Assembly (NCBI GenBank): GCA_030429325.1 | Contig: JAUICT010000180.1 | Span: 1 to 5,337 of the forward strand | Origin: Bacteroidia bacterium | Lineage (GTDB): Bacteria > Bacteroidota > Bacteroidia > Flavobacteriales > Flavobacteriaceae | Reading direction: 5' to 3' | Length of the DNA stretch: 5,337 nt | Shown here: positions 1 to 5,337 of the stretch, piece after piece | Numbering within the stretch: the first letter of the stretch is position 1 | Layout: every line of letters begins with the position of its first letter | The notes under the pieces: model-generated | Seen by the model: only the letters and a program-made list of their open reading frames with translations | What the model was told of the DNA's origin: nothing | The model's database searches: none | Made by a program: the position numbers and the translations under genes

Positions 1-267
1 GTCAAAAATAGCGGCTTCAACCGTTAGGTTGGGGTTCAAATCCGGGTCCTGCGCCAGAAAGGCGACCTGGATGTCTTTCCTGTAAACAATGCTGCCCGAA
101 TCCGGACTGTCTTTTCCAGAGAGCATGTTTAGGATGGATGTTTTTCCAGTCCCATTTTTAGCGACAAAGGCAATTTTTTGGTCTTTGTGGATGCTAAAAG
201 AAAGGTCTTGGAAGAGGGTTAACTCTCCGTAAGATTTCGAAATATGTTCAACGGTTAAGTAGTTCAA
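1..267 (-). CDS. ABC-F family ATP-binding protein, N-terminal fragment (cut by window edge)
   Basis: The reverse strand reads as an open frame of 89 codons from a TTG at 267-265 to the window edge; the 3' part lies outside. The start resembles the first nucleotide-binding domain of soluble ABC-F ATPases (Uup/EttA-type), which act on the ribosome or in translation and are not transporters. Visible motifs are an N-terminal NYLTVEHISKSYGE strand, a Walker A loop AKNGTGKT at residues 36-43 with Lys42 as the nucleotide-binding lysine, and a Q-loop FLAQDPDLNPNLTV around Gln73. The first Walker A glycine is Ala36; from memory this variant is common in flavobacterial ABC-F proteins, so I do not read it as inactivation. 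No ATG is available: the in-frame upstream stretch has only another TTG before a stop, and TTG at 267 gives the family's usual N-terminus. It is divergent from the polysaccharide genes and probably unrelated to them. Which ABC-F subgroup it belongs to cannot be decided from this fragment. Confidence 0.88.
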   Translation of the reverse strand, partial: MNYLTVEHISKSYGELTLFQDLSFSIHKDQKIAFVAKNGTGKTSILNMLSGKDSPDSGSIVYRKDIQVAFLAQDPDLNPNLTVEAAIFD

Positions 268-372
268 AACAGCTATTTTTTGCAAATAAACGTATAAAAA
301 CCAAAATTAACCACATTAGTTTTGATATTCCTACTGAAAAGTTATATTTGTGAATAAACTATAAAGTACCTC
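268..372. promoter_or_regulatory. Divergent intergenic region between the ABC-F gene and wza
   Basis: This 105-base AT-rich gap separates two genes pointing away from each other, so it should hold promoters for both. The rightward promoter is clear and is listed separately. For the leftward gene the best candidate is TAATTTTG on the minus strand (309-302), which fits the Bacteroidetes -7 consensus TAnnTTTG and would give a leader of roughly 30 bases. I find no TTG/TTTG -33 partner at the right distance, so that assignment is weak. No operator palindrome or riboswitch-like fold was noticed. Confidence 0.5.
321..350 (+). promoter_or_regulatory. Bacteroidetes-type promoter for wza-wzc
   Basis: TTTG at 321-324 and TATATTTG at 343-350 match the -33 (TTTG) and -7 (TAnnTTTG) elements used by the primary sigma factor of Bacteroidota, with an 18-base spacer that lies within the range reported for flavobacteria. 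Transcription would start near 355-358, leaving a leader of only about 15-18 bases before the ATG at 373. The leader is AT-rich with no Shine-Dalgarno match, as is usual in this phylum. The match is by eye; no transcript data support it. Confidence 0.7.
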
Positions 373-1167
373 ATGAAGCAGCCCTTCGTTCTTGGATGTA
401 TCCTTATGTGTATGTGTATCATGTCTTGTATTCCAAATAAGAATTTGGTGTATTTGCAACATATGGAACAGGCCACAGATAGCACCCAGGTGATTACTGA
501 AAAACAAAAACCCTATCGAATTCAGATCAACGATATATTAAACATCCGTGTCAAGGCCTTGGAACAGGACAATGTGCAAATCTTTAACCCGGTTGGCGAA
601 GAAAACCTAAATGCCGATGGCGATGAACGAGCCTATTTTGATGGTTTTACGGTGGATTTACATGGAAACATACGCATCCCGGTTTTGGGGGAAATCAATG
701 TGTTGGGATATACTACAGAAGAAATCGAGCAAATGTTGGAGAAAAAGCTACTGGAAGAGGAGTTTAAGGAAACAGCCAATATTTTTGTATCGGTGAAGCT
801 TACGGGCATTCGCTATACGGTAAATGGGGAAGTGGGAAGCACTGGTACCAAAACCCTGTACCAAGCCAGGGTGAATATATTTGAAGCCTTGGCCAATGCA
901 GGTGATATTCAAATGACGGGCAACCGTAAAGATGTGTTGGTAATTAGGCAATACCCACAAGGGCAGCAAATCCATCATGTCAACCTTTTGGATGCCAAGG
1001 TCATGCAATCGCCTTATTATTACATCCAGCCCAACGATATCATTTATGTCAAGCCCTTAAAGCAAAAATCCTGGGGTACGGGAACCACTACCATGCAAAC
1101 CGTTGGCACCATTGTTACAGCCTTGTCTTTAGTAACCACAACCCTATTGTTAATAGATAGAATTTAG
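373..1167 (+). CDS. wza: Wza-like polysaccharide export outer-membrane lipoprotein
   Basis: The 264-residue protein belongs to the OMA (outer-membrane auxiliary) family that forms the outer-membrane exit for capsular or exopolysaccharide. Residues 1-19 form a lipoprotein signal peptide; Cys19 in IMSC is the likely lipidated residue. A polysaccharide-export domain follows at about 47-142 (YRIQINDILNIRV, then a DLHGNIRIPVLGEINVLGYT strand region). A SLBB-type ligand-binding domain lies at about 145-227 (RYTVNGEVGSTGTKTL to YYYIQPNDIIYVKPLK). The last stretch, 240-261, is a hydrophobic/amphipathic helix that, by analogy with E. coli Wza, could build the outer-membrane pore. It is much shorter than E. 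coli Wza (about 380 residues), as is typical of Bacteroidota homologues with a single SLBB domain. An in-frame stop at 355-357 makes ATG 373 the first possible ATG. It is the first gene of a two-gene operon, three bases ahead of the Wzc-like kinase. The symbol denotes family, not proven orthology. Confidence 0.93.
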   Translation: MKQPFVLGCILMCMCIMSCIPNKNLVYLQHMEQATDSTQVITEKQKPYRIQINDILNIRVKALEQDNVQIFNPVGEENLNADGDERAYFDGFTVDLHGNIRIPVLGEINVLGYTTEEIEQMLEKKLLEEEFKETANIFVSVKLTGIRYTVNGEVGSTGTKTLYQARVNIFEALANAGDIQMTGNRKDVLVIRQYPQGQQIHHVNLLDAKVMQSPYYYIQPNDIIYVKPLKQKSWGTGTTTMQTVGTIVTALSLVTTTLLLIDRI

Positions 1168-1170
1168 GCC

Positions 1171-3645
1171 ATGGCAGAATACGAATATGAAGATATAGAC
1201 CAAGGAGAGAGTGGAAGTATCAACTTCGATTTTAGAGGGTATTTATTTAAGGTATTAAACCTGTGGAAATTTGTGCTGGCCTGTATCGGGGTTGCCCTAA
1301 TTATCGCTTATTTCATCAATGTTAGAAAACAAAACGTTTATAAACTGGATTCCTTAATCTCCGTTGAGAACGACCAGAATCCCTTTTTTACGGCCAATAC
1401 CAGTATTTCCTTCAACTGGGGAGGGGTGTCTGGAAAAATGGGCAAAACCATTACCACCCTTCAAACCCGAACGCACAACGAAAAAGTGGTGGATTCCTTA
1501 AAATCCTATATGAATTACTTTGTGGAAGGGAAATACCGTAAGGTGGATGTTTACAAGGATGCCCCTTTTGTTTTTGAATTGGATAAGACCAAGCCACAGG
1601 TGTTGGGACATTTTATAGGGGTGCGATTTTTGTCTGGGGATAGCTTTGAAATTTTTACTGAGTTTGAATCCGAAAAAGGGTCTGGACAAATCTATGACAC
1701 CAAAGCACGTGTTCCTGTTTCCTTGCCTGTAGGACCCTTTAGCAAACAATATCAAATAGGGGAGCTTATCGATCTGCCTTTTTTACATGGGGTGATAAAA
1801 CCAAGAAATGAACGGACCATTAAATCGGGGCTGGAATTTTTTCTTCAATTCAGTAATTTTGATAATGTGGTCCATGGCTACAAACAAGGCATCGGGGTAA
1901 AGCCTTACAGCAATTCTTCAGCCTCTGTTTTGGTACTGTCTTTGGCAGGTACCAACAAAGCCAAAATTGTGGATTATTTAAATACCACGGCAGTTATTTT
2001 AAGCGAGTCTGAGCTGGAACGCAAAAACCTTTATGCTACCAATACCATTAAGTTTATTGACAGTAGTTTGGCAGCTGTGAATGCCAATTTAAAAGATTAT
2101 GGCGAGGAAATGAACACCTTCCGTAAAGAGAATAAGGTGTTTGATGTATCTATGGAAATGACTGAGATTTCCAACAAATTAAAAGACTTGGAATCCCAAA
2201 AGGAAGTTGAAATCACCAAGCTGAATTATTTGGACGCCTTAGAAACCTACCTGCGTACCAAAACCGATTATACACGTATTGCAGCACCCAGTTCGGTTGG
2301 GATCGAGGAAGCAAACATCATGAGTTCGGTTTCCAAAATCACGGCTTTGGCCATAGAACGTCAAAGCATGGAGTACTCCATGAGGGAAGATTCTGAAATT
2401 TTTAAAGATATAGACCGACGCATCAATGCCGAAAAGAATGTGTTGTTGGAGACCATTGATGCGACCAAGAGCACCATTAAAACCTTAATGAATTCCTTGC
2501 AGCGTAACATTGCTAACCTGGAAGCCAAATTAAGTGGCTTGCCAGAAGACCAGCAGGAGTTTTTAAAGATCCAACGTAAATTGGATATCAGTCAGGAGGC
2601 CTATAATGTGTATATGGACAAACGCAGTGAGGCAGCCATAGTAAAGGCAGCAAACGTATCTGATATCAGTATTATAGATGAAGCCAAAGATATTGGTGGG
2701 GGCTTGATAGGCCCCAACAAATCCTTGAATTATATGATGGGGTTGATGCTCGGGTTTTTTATCCCTATGTTTCTCATCTTTGTCATCTTTTTATTGGATC
2801 ATACCATTCATGGATCCGATGAGGTAGAACGCTTGTCGAAAATCCCTATTATTGGATTGATTGGAAAATACCGATACCACAACAACTTAGTGGTGTTCGA
2901 AAAACCCAAGTCGGCTGTAGCAGAGTCCTTTCGTTCCATCCGTTCCAGTTTGCAGTTCCTTTTAAATAAGGCTCCAAGGGAGGGTGGAAGAACCATCATG
3001 ATTACCTCTTCGGTATCCGGGGAAGGGAAAACCTTTTGTTCCATCAATGTTGCTACGGTCTATGCCCTAAGTGGTAAAAAAACCATCTTACTGGGACTGG
3101 ATTTGCGTAAGCCAAAAATATTTGATGATTTTAATTTGAGTAACGATAATGGGATGGTAAACTATTTGATAGGTGAAAAACCTTTTGATGAGGTCAAATA
3201 CCAAACCCATATTGATAATTTAGACGTGGTCCCTGCAGGGCCTATCCCTCCAAACCCTTCCGAATTGTTGATGAGCCCTAAATTAAAAGAACTGATTGCA
3301 ACTTTAAGGGAGACCTATGATATCATTATTCTGGACACCCCTCCTTTAGGTTTGGTGACCGATGCCTTGGAATTGGTAAAATATGCCGATACCTCCCTGT
3401 TTATGATCCGTTTGGATTATACAAAAAAAGGGATGTTGCAATTGATCAATGCCAAATACCGTGCTGGGGAAATCAAGAACATCCATTTCATTTTGAATTT
3501 CTACAAGCACAAAACCAATCATAATTATGGCTATGGCTATGGTTATGGTTATGGTTATGGCTATGGAGTGTATGGCAATGCCTATCACGAATCGGGAGAT
3601 AAGGGCATCTTTAAGAAGGTGAAGGCCTTTTTAAAGCGGATTTAA
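1171..3645 (+). CDS. wzc: Wzc-like polysaccharide co-polymerase / tyrosine autokinase
   Basis: The 824-residue inner-membrane protein combines a chain-length (Wzz-type) domain with a cytoplasmic BY-kinase. Transmembrane segment 1 is at about 34-50. A long periplasmic part follows, with predicted coiled coil near 282-365 and 405-490 and a GNVR-type motif near 458-490 (LPEDQQEFLKIQRKLDISQEAY). Transmembrane segment 2 is at about 523-542 and contains Pro532. The kinase carries an ExxRxxR oligomerisation motif (Glu585, Arg588, Arg591), Walker A SVSGEGKT at 614-621 (Lys620), Walker A' LLGLDLRKP (Asp644) and Walker B IIILDTPP (Asp722). The C-terminal tail has nine tyrosines between 786 and 805, seven in a Tyr-Gly repeat, as expected for autophosphorylation sites. 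It is about 100 residues longer than E. coli Wzc, mostly in the periplasmic part. The start follows the wza stop by three bases, indicating translational coupling; no Wzb-type phosphatase gene sits between them. Cycles of tail phosphorylation and dephosphorylation are expected to govern polymer length and export. Confidence 0.95.
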   Translation: MAEYEYEDIDQGESGSINFDFRGYLFKVLNLWKFVLACIGVALIIAYFINVRKQNVYKLDSLISVENDQNPFFTANTSISFNWGGVSGKMGKTITTLQTRTHNEKVVDSLKSYMNYFVEGKYRKVDVYKDAPFVFELDKTKPQVLGHFIGVRFLSGDSFEIFTEFESEKGSGQIYDTKARVPVSLPVGPFSKQYQIGELIDLPFLHGVIKPRNERTIKSGLEFFLQFSNFDNVVHGYKQGIGVKPYSNSSASVLVLSLAGTNKAKIVDYLNTTAVILSESELERKNLYATNTIKFIDSSLAAVNANLKDYGEEMNTFRKENKVFDVSMEMTEISNKLKDLESQKEVEITKLNYLDALETYLRTKTDYTRIAAPSSVGIEEANIMSSVSKITALAIERQSMEYSMREDSEIFKDIDRRINAEKNVLLETIDATKSTIKTLMNSLQRNIANLEAKLSGLPEDQQEFLKIQRKLDISQEAYNVYMDKRSEAAIVKAANVSDISIIDEAKDIGGGLIGPNKSLNYMMGLMLGFFIPMFLIFVIFLLDHTIHGSDEVERLSKIPIIGLIGKYRYHNNLVVFEKPKSAVAESFRSIRSSLQFLLNKAPREGGRTIMITSSVSGEGKTFCSINVATVYALSGKKTILLGLDLRKPKIFDDFNLSNDNGMVNYLIGEKPFDEVKYQTHIDNLDVVPAGPIPPNPSELLMSPKLKELIATLRETYDIIILDTPPLGLVTDALELVKYADTSLFMIRLDYTKKGMLQLINAKYRAGEIKNIHFILNFYKHKTNHNYGYGYGYGYGYGYGVYGNAYHESGDKGIFKKVKAFLKRI
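3526..3567 (+). repeat. Hexanucleotide tandem repeat encoding (Tyr-Gly)x7
   Basis: Seven consecutive TATGGN units lie inside the wzc-like gene and encode residues 786-799. The units use GGC, GGC, GGT, GGT, GGT, GGC and GGA for glycine, so three adjacent units are identical. Gain or loss of a unit keeps the reading frame and adds or removes one tyrosine from the phosphorylation tail. Confidence 0.95.
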
Positions 3646-3652
3646 GCGCAGA

Positions 3653-3712
3653 TGTCAGTCTGAGCTGAGCCTGTCCTGAGCATATCAAAGGGTCGAAGAC
3701 GCTTGTTAAGAA
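3653..3712 (+). repeat. 60-bp direct repeat, copy 1
   Basis: This copy matches 3867-3926 at 58 of 60 positions at an offset of 214 bases; the differences are at 3687 (A versus G) and 3700 (C versus T). It contains three TGAGC motifs (3661, 3666, 3677) and GTCGAAG at 3692-3698. It forms the left part of the palindromic element ending at 3766. Confidence 0.95.
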
Positions 3713-3766
3713 GTAATTTGCTTGCAATTCGATATTTAGATTGCACTTCGACAGGCTCAGTGTGAC
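3654..3766. repeat. Palindromic interspersed element (REP-like) with imperfect terminal inverted repeats
   Basis: The ends GTCAGTCTGAGC (3654-3665) and GCTCAGTGTGAC (3755-3766) are inverted repeats matching at 10 of 12 positions. Two alternative perfect stems share the right arm: CTGAGCCTGTC at 3665-3675 with 3750-3760 (11 bp), and GTCGAAG at 3692-3698 with 3746-3752 (7 bp). A smaller hairpin GCAAT/ATTGC (3724-3728 with 3740-3744) sits inside. From memory, intergenic elements with arms like CTTCGACAGGCTCAGTGTGAC recur in many flavobacterial genomes. The role is unknown; RNA stabilisation or a non-autonomous mobile repeat are possible. It is not a typical intrinsic terminator because the bases after it are A, not T. 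Confidence 0.8.
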
Positions 3767-3774
3767 AAAAAACA

Positions 3775-3865
3775 GACGTGAAGCGTGAGGTGTGAGACGT
3801 GAGTAGTGAGACGTGGGATGTGTGGCGTGAGAGGTGAAACGTGATAAGGCATAAGGGATAAGTGA
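3775..3865 (+). repeat. Degenerate heptanucleotide tandem array, 13 units
   Basis: Cut into sevens from 3775, the sequence gives ten units ending mostly in GTGA (consensus GACGTGA, with several substitutions) and then three units of the form TAAGNNA (3845-3865), all in the same register. The array ends one base before the second 60-bp repeat. Reading it as protein gives nothing recognisable, so it looks like a non-coding simple-sequence array that has decayed by substitution but not by indels. Confidence 0.85.
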
Positions 3866-3866
3866 T

Positions 3867-3926
3867 TGTCAGTCTGAGCTGAGCCTGTCCTGAGCATATC
3901 GAAGGGTCGAAGATGCTTGTTAAGAA
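3867..3926 (+). repeat. 60-bp direct repeat, copy 2 (half-element without its own right arm)
   Basis: This is the second copy of the 3653-3712 repeat. It is followed directly by the period-14 array rather than by a right arm such as 3744-3766, so it cannot form the full palindrome on its own. Its CTGAGCCTGTC (3879-3889) can instead pair with the single right arm at 3750-3760, competing with copy 1. Bases 3921-3926 are also the beginning of the period-14 array. Confidence 0.95.
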
Positions 3927-3962
3927 TTATGAAATAAGAATTATGAATTAAGAATTATGAAT
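3921..3962 (+). repeat. 14-bp tandem repeat, three units
   Basis: Three head-to-tail copies of TAAGAATTATGAAT are present; the only difference is the last base of the first unit. Each unit can be read as two related heptads (TAAGAAT, TATGAAT). The array grows out of the TTAAGAA end of the second 60-bp repeat. Confidence 0.95.
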
Positions 3963-3976
3963 TTGTGTTTATTAGC

Positions 3977-4016
3977 TCATTAAATCATTATTTCATTAAC
4001 TCATTAACTCATTAAA
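3977..4016 (+). repeat. 8-bp tandem repeat, five units
   Basis: Five consecutive TCATTANN octamers (TCATTAAA, TCATTATT, TCATTAAC, TCATTAAC, TCATTAAA) end 31 bases before the dehydrogenase start. They are AT-rich, non-coding, and placed where the promoter or leader of the next gene would be expected. Confidence 0.93.
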
Positions 4017-4047
4017 AAATAAAGCTATTAATCAATAATATAAGACT

Positions 4048-5337
4048 ATGAATAACGATAAAATAACCATTGTAGGATTAGGTTATGTAGGCTTGCCTTT
4101 AGCCGTGGAATTTGCCAAAAAGTATCCTGTGGTTGGATTCGACATCAATACCAAACGTATTGCCGAACTACAAGCAGGCAAAGACCGTACTTTGGAAGTG
4201 GAGGACAAGCATTTAAAACAGGTATTGCTTTCAGAAAACAAGGGTCAAAACGGACTGTATGTCACCAACCAATTGGAAGCCTTGGCCGATTCCAATGTGT
4301 ACATCATTACCGTGCCAACGCCTACAGACGACCTAAACAAGCCTATTTTCACGCCGTTGGTAAAAGCCAGTGAAAGCATTGGGAAGGTTTTAAAAAAAGG
4401 TGATATCGTTATTTATGAGTCCACGGTCTACCCAGGTGTTACAGAAGACATCTGTGTGCCTATTTTAGAAGCCCAATCCGGTTTGAAATTCAATACCGAT
4501 TTTTATGCAGGCTATTCCCCAGAACGTATCAATCCGGGAGATAAAAAACATACGGTAACCAAAATATTGAAGGTAACCTCGGGTTCCACCCCAGAAATAG
4601 CCAAGGTGGTGGATGACCTCTATAAATCCATTATCACGGCAGGTACCCATATGGCTCCTTCCATCAAGGTAGCAGAAGCAGCCAAAGTGATAGAAAATTC
4701 ACAAAGGGATATCAACATCGCTTTTGTAAACGAACTCTCTAAAATCTTCAGGCTTTTGGATATCGATACCAAAGCCGTTTTGGAAGCTGCAGGCACCAAG
4801 TGGAATTTCATCAATTTTACCCCAGGTCTGGTTGGCGGACATTGTATTGGGGTAGACCCCTATTACCTGGCTCAAAAAGCCATTGAATCTGGGTATAATC
4901 CAGAAATCATCTTGGCAGGGCGAAAAATGAACGATAGTATGGGGTCTTATGTGGCTACCGAAACGGTGAAAATGATGATTAAAAAAGGAGCGACCATTAA
5001 AGGGGCCAAGGTGCTGGTATTGGGGATTACCTTTAAAGAGAACTGTCCCGACATACGTAATTCCAGGGTGATTGATATCATTAGGGAATTTGAAAGTTAT
5101 GACGTGAATGTAGATGTGTTTGACCCATGGGCCTCTTCCGAGGAAGTTAAGGAAGAATATGGCTTCGATTTGTTGTGCCACAAAAAAGACTTAGGTGAAA
5201 ATTATGATGCAGTGGTCTTGGCAGTGTGCCATAAAGAATTCCTGAATTTGGATTTGCAAAAGTTAAAATCCCCAATCGGTGTTATTTTCGACGTCAAGTC
5301 CTTACTGCCTAAGGAGACTGTTGATGGGAGGTTGTAG
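4048..5337 (+). CDS. UDP-sugar 6-dehydrogenase (UDP-GlcNAc/UDP-ManNAc dehydrogenase group, TviB/WbpA-like)
   Basis: The complete 429-residue protein is a cytoplasmic NAD-dependent nucleotide-sugar dehydrogenase that oxidises C6 of a UDP-hexose twice to give the uronic acid. The Rossmann motif GLGYVG is at 10-15. ESTVYPG is at 124-130, YSPERINPGD at 156-165 (Glu159), and the active-site helix AAKVIENSQRDINIAFVNE starts near 211, with Lys213 and Asn217 as likely catalytic residues. The catalytic cysteine is Cys266 in GGHCIGVDPYYLA. The UDP-binding C-terminal domain follows (VLGITFKENCPDIRNS). The QRDINIA and GGHCIGVDP forms favour N-acetylhexosamine dehydrogenases (TviB, WbpA, WecC) over UDP-glucose dehydrogenase, but the exact substrate (UDP-GlcNAc or UDP-ManNAc) cannot be decided here. 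Length fits the family (about 420-430). It follows wzc on the same strand after 402 bases of repeats; the product would feed the exported polymer. No Shine-Dalgarno sequence or nearby promoter was found. Confidence 0.92.
   Translation: MNNDKITIVGLGYVGLPLAVEFAKKYPVVGFDINTKRIAELQAGKDRTLEVEDKHLKQVLLSENKGQNGLYVTNQLEALADSNVYIITVPTPTDDLNKPIFTPLVKASESIGKVLKKGDIVIYESTVYPGVTEDICVPILEAQSGLKFNTDFYAGYSPERINPGDKKHTVTKILKVTSGSTPEIAKVVDDLYKSIITAGTHMAPSIKVAEAAKVIENSQRDINIAFVNELSKIFRLLDIDTKAVLEAAGTKWNFINFTPGLVGGHCIGVDPYYLAQKAIESGYNPEIILAGRKMNDSMGSYVATETVKMMIKKGATIKGAKVLVLGITFKENCPDIRNSRVIDIIREFESYDVNVDVFDPWASSEEVKEEYGFDLLCHKKDLGENYDAVVLAVCHKEFLNLDLQKLKSPIGVIFDVKSLLPKETVDGRL

Larger units (their letters stand above)
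3646..4047. other. 402-base gene-free region made mainly of repeats
   Basis: No open reading frame with coding character is visible on either strand between the kinase stop and the dehydrogenase start. Nearly all of it is explained by the repeats listed separately: a palindromic element at 3654-3766, a period-7 array at 3775-3865, a second half-element at 3867-3926, a period-14 array at 3921-3962 and a period-8 array at 3977-4016. The remaining 31 bases before the ATG are AT-rich and hold no recognisable ribosome-binding site. No hairpin followed by a T-run was found, so there is no evident intrinsic terminator for the wza-wzc operon. Confidence 0.85.

Noticed and set aside
106..160. Inactivated ATPase because the first Walker A glycine is alanine
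   Set aside because: The key GTGKT residues, including the lysine, are intact, and I recall the same variant in other flavobacterial ABC-F proteins.
611..1008. Small overlapping frames on both strands within wza
   Set aside because: They overlap a well-supported coding region with full domain content and show no family resemblance or start signals.
3346..3588. Minus-strand open frame with an Ile/Ala/Thr repeat
   Set aside because: The repeat is the antisense reading of the Tyr-Gly codons of the kinase, not a separate gene.
3665..3766. Intrinsic terminator for the wza-wzc operon
   Set aside because: The stem is long with a large loop and is followed by A residues rather than a T-run on the coding strand.
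3653..3926. CRISPR array
   Set aside because: There are only two 60-bp copies, the distance between them is filled with other repeats rather than a unique spacer, and no cas gene is present.
3958..3965. TGAATTTG as a -7 promoter element for the dehydrogenase gene
   Set aside because: It departs from TAnnTTTG at a conserved base, lies within the end of the 14-bp array, and has no TTG/TTTG at the needed upstream distance.
4258..4260. Tyr71 of the dehydrogenase as the equivalent of the phosphorylated Tyr71 in E. coli Ugd
   Set aside because: The numbers coincide, but lining up the surrounding strands from memory places this tyrosine about ten residues before the E. coli site, so it is not homologous.
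4699..5181. 160-codon open frame on the minus strand
   Set aside because: It lies wholly antisense to the conserved dehydrogenase gene; its translation (rich in His, Phe and Pro) resembles no family I know and is what an antisense frame would give.

Overview
The window looks like the left edge of a surface-polysaccharide (capsule or exopolysaccharide) locus from a member of the Bacteroidota, most likely a flavobacterium. Four things point that way: the likely promoter in front of the first polysaccharide gene is of the Bacteroidetes type (TTTG, 18 bases, TAnnTTTG); no gene start has a clear Shine-Dalgarno sequence; the short Wza-type lipoprotein and the Wzc-type kinase have the Bacteroidota form; and the long intergenic region is full of the palindromic and simple-sequence repeats common between flavobacterial genes. 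The assignment rests on pattern recognition, not a database search.

Layout. Bases 1-267 (minus strand) hold the first 89 codons of an ABC-F ATPase gene that runs off the left edge; it is probably a housekeeping gene bordering the locus. Bases 268-372 are a divergent promoter region. Bases 373-1167 encode a Wza-like outer-membrane export lipoprotein. Three bases later, 1171-3645 encodes a Wzc-like chain-length regulator fused to a bacterial tyrosine kinase that ends in a Tyr-Gly repeat. Bases 3646-4047 contain no gene but a composite repeat region: two 60-bp direct repeats (58/60 identical), an inverted arm between them, and tandem arrays of period 7, 14 and 8. Bases 4048-5337 encode a complete UDP-sugar 6-dehydrogenase of the TviB/WbpA/WecC group, whose stop codon is the last codon of the window.

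How the genes fit together. The dehydrogenase would make a UDP-activated uronic acid (probably an N-acetylhexosaminuronic acid) for the repeat unit. The Wzc-like protein would control chain length and export through phosphorylation cycles of its tyrosine tail at the inner membrane, and the Wza-like lipoprotein would form the outer-membrane exit. No Wzb-type phosphatase gene lies between wza and wzc. Glycosyltransferases, flippase and polymerase are expected further right, outside the window.

I see no wholly new system. The points most worth a second look are the layered repeat region at 3653-4016 and the hexanucleotide repeat that encodes the kinase's tyrosine tail.
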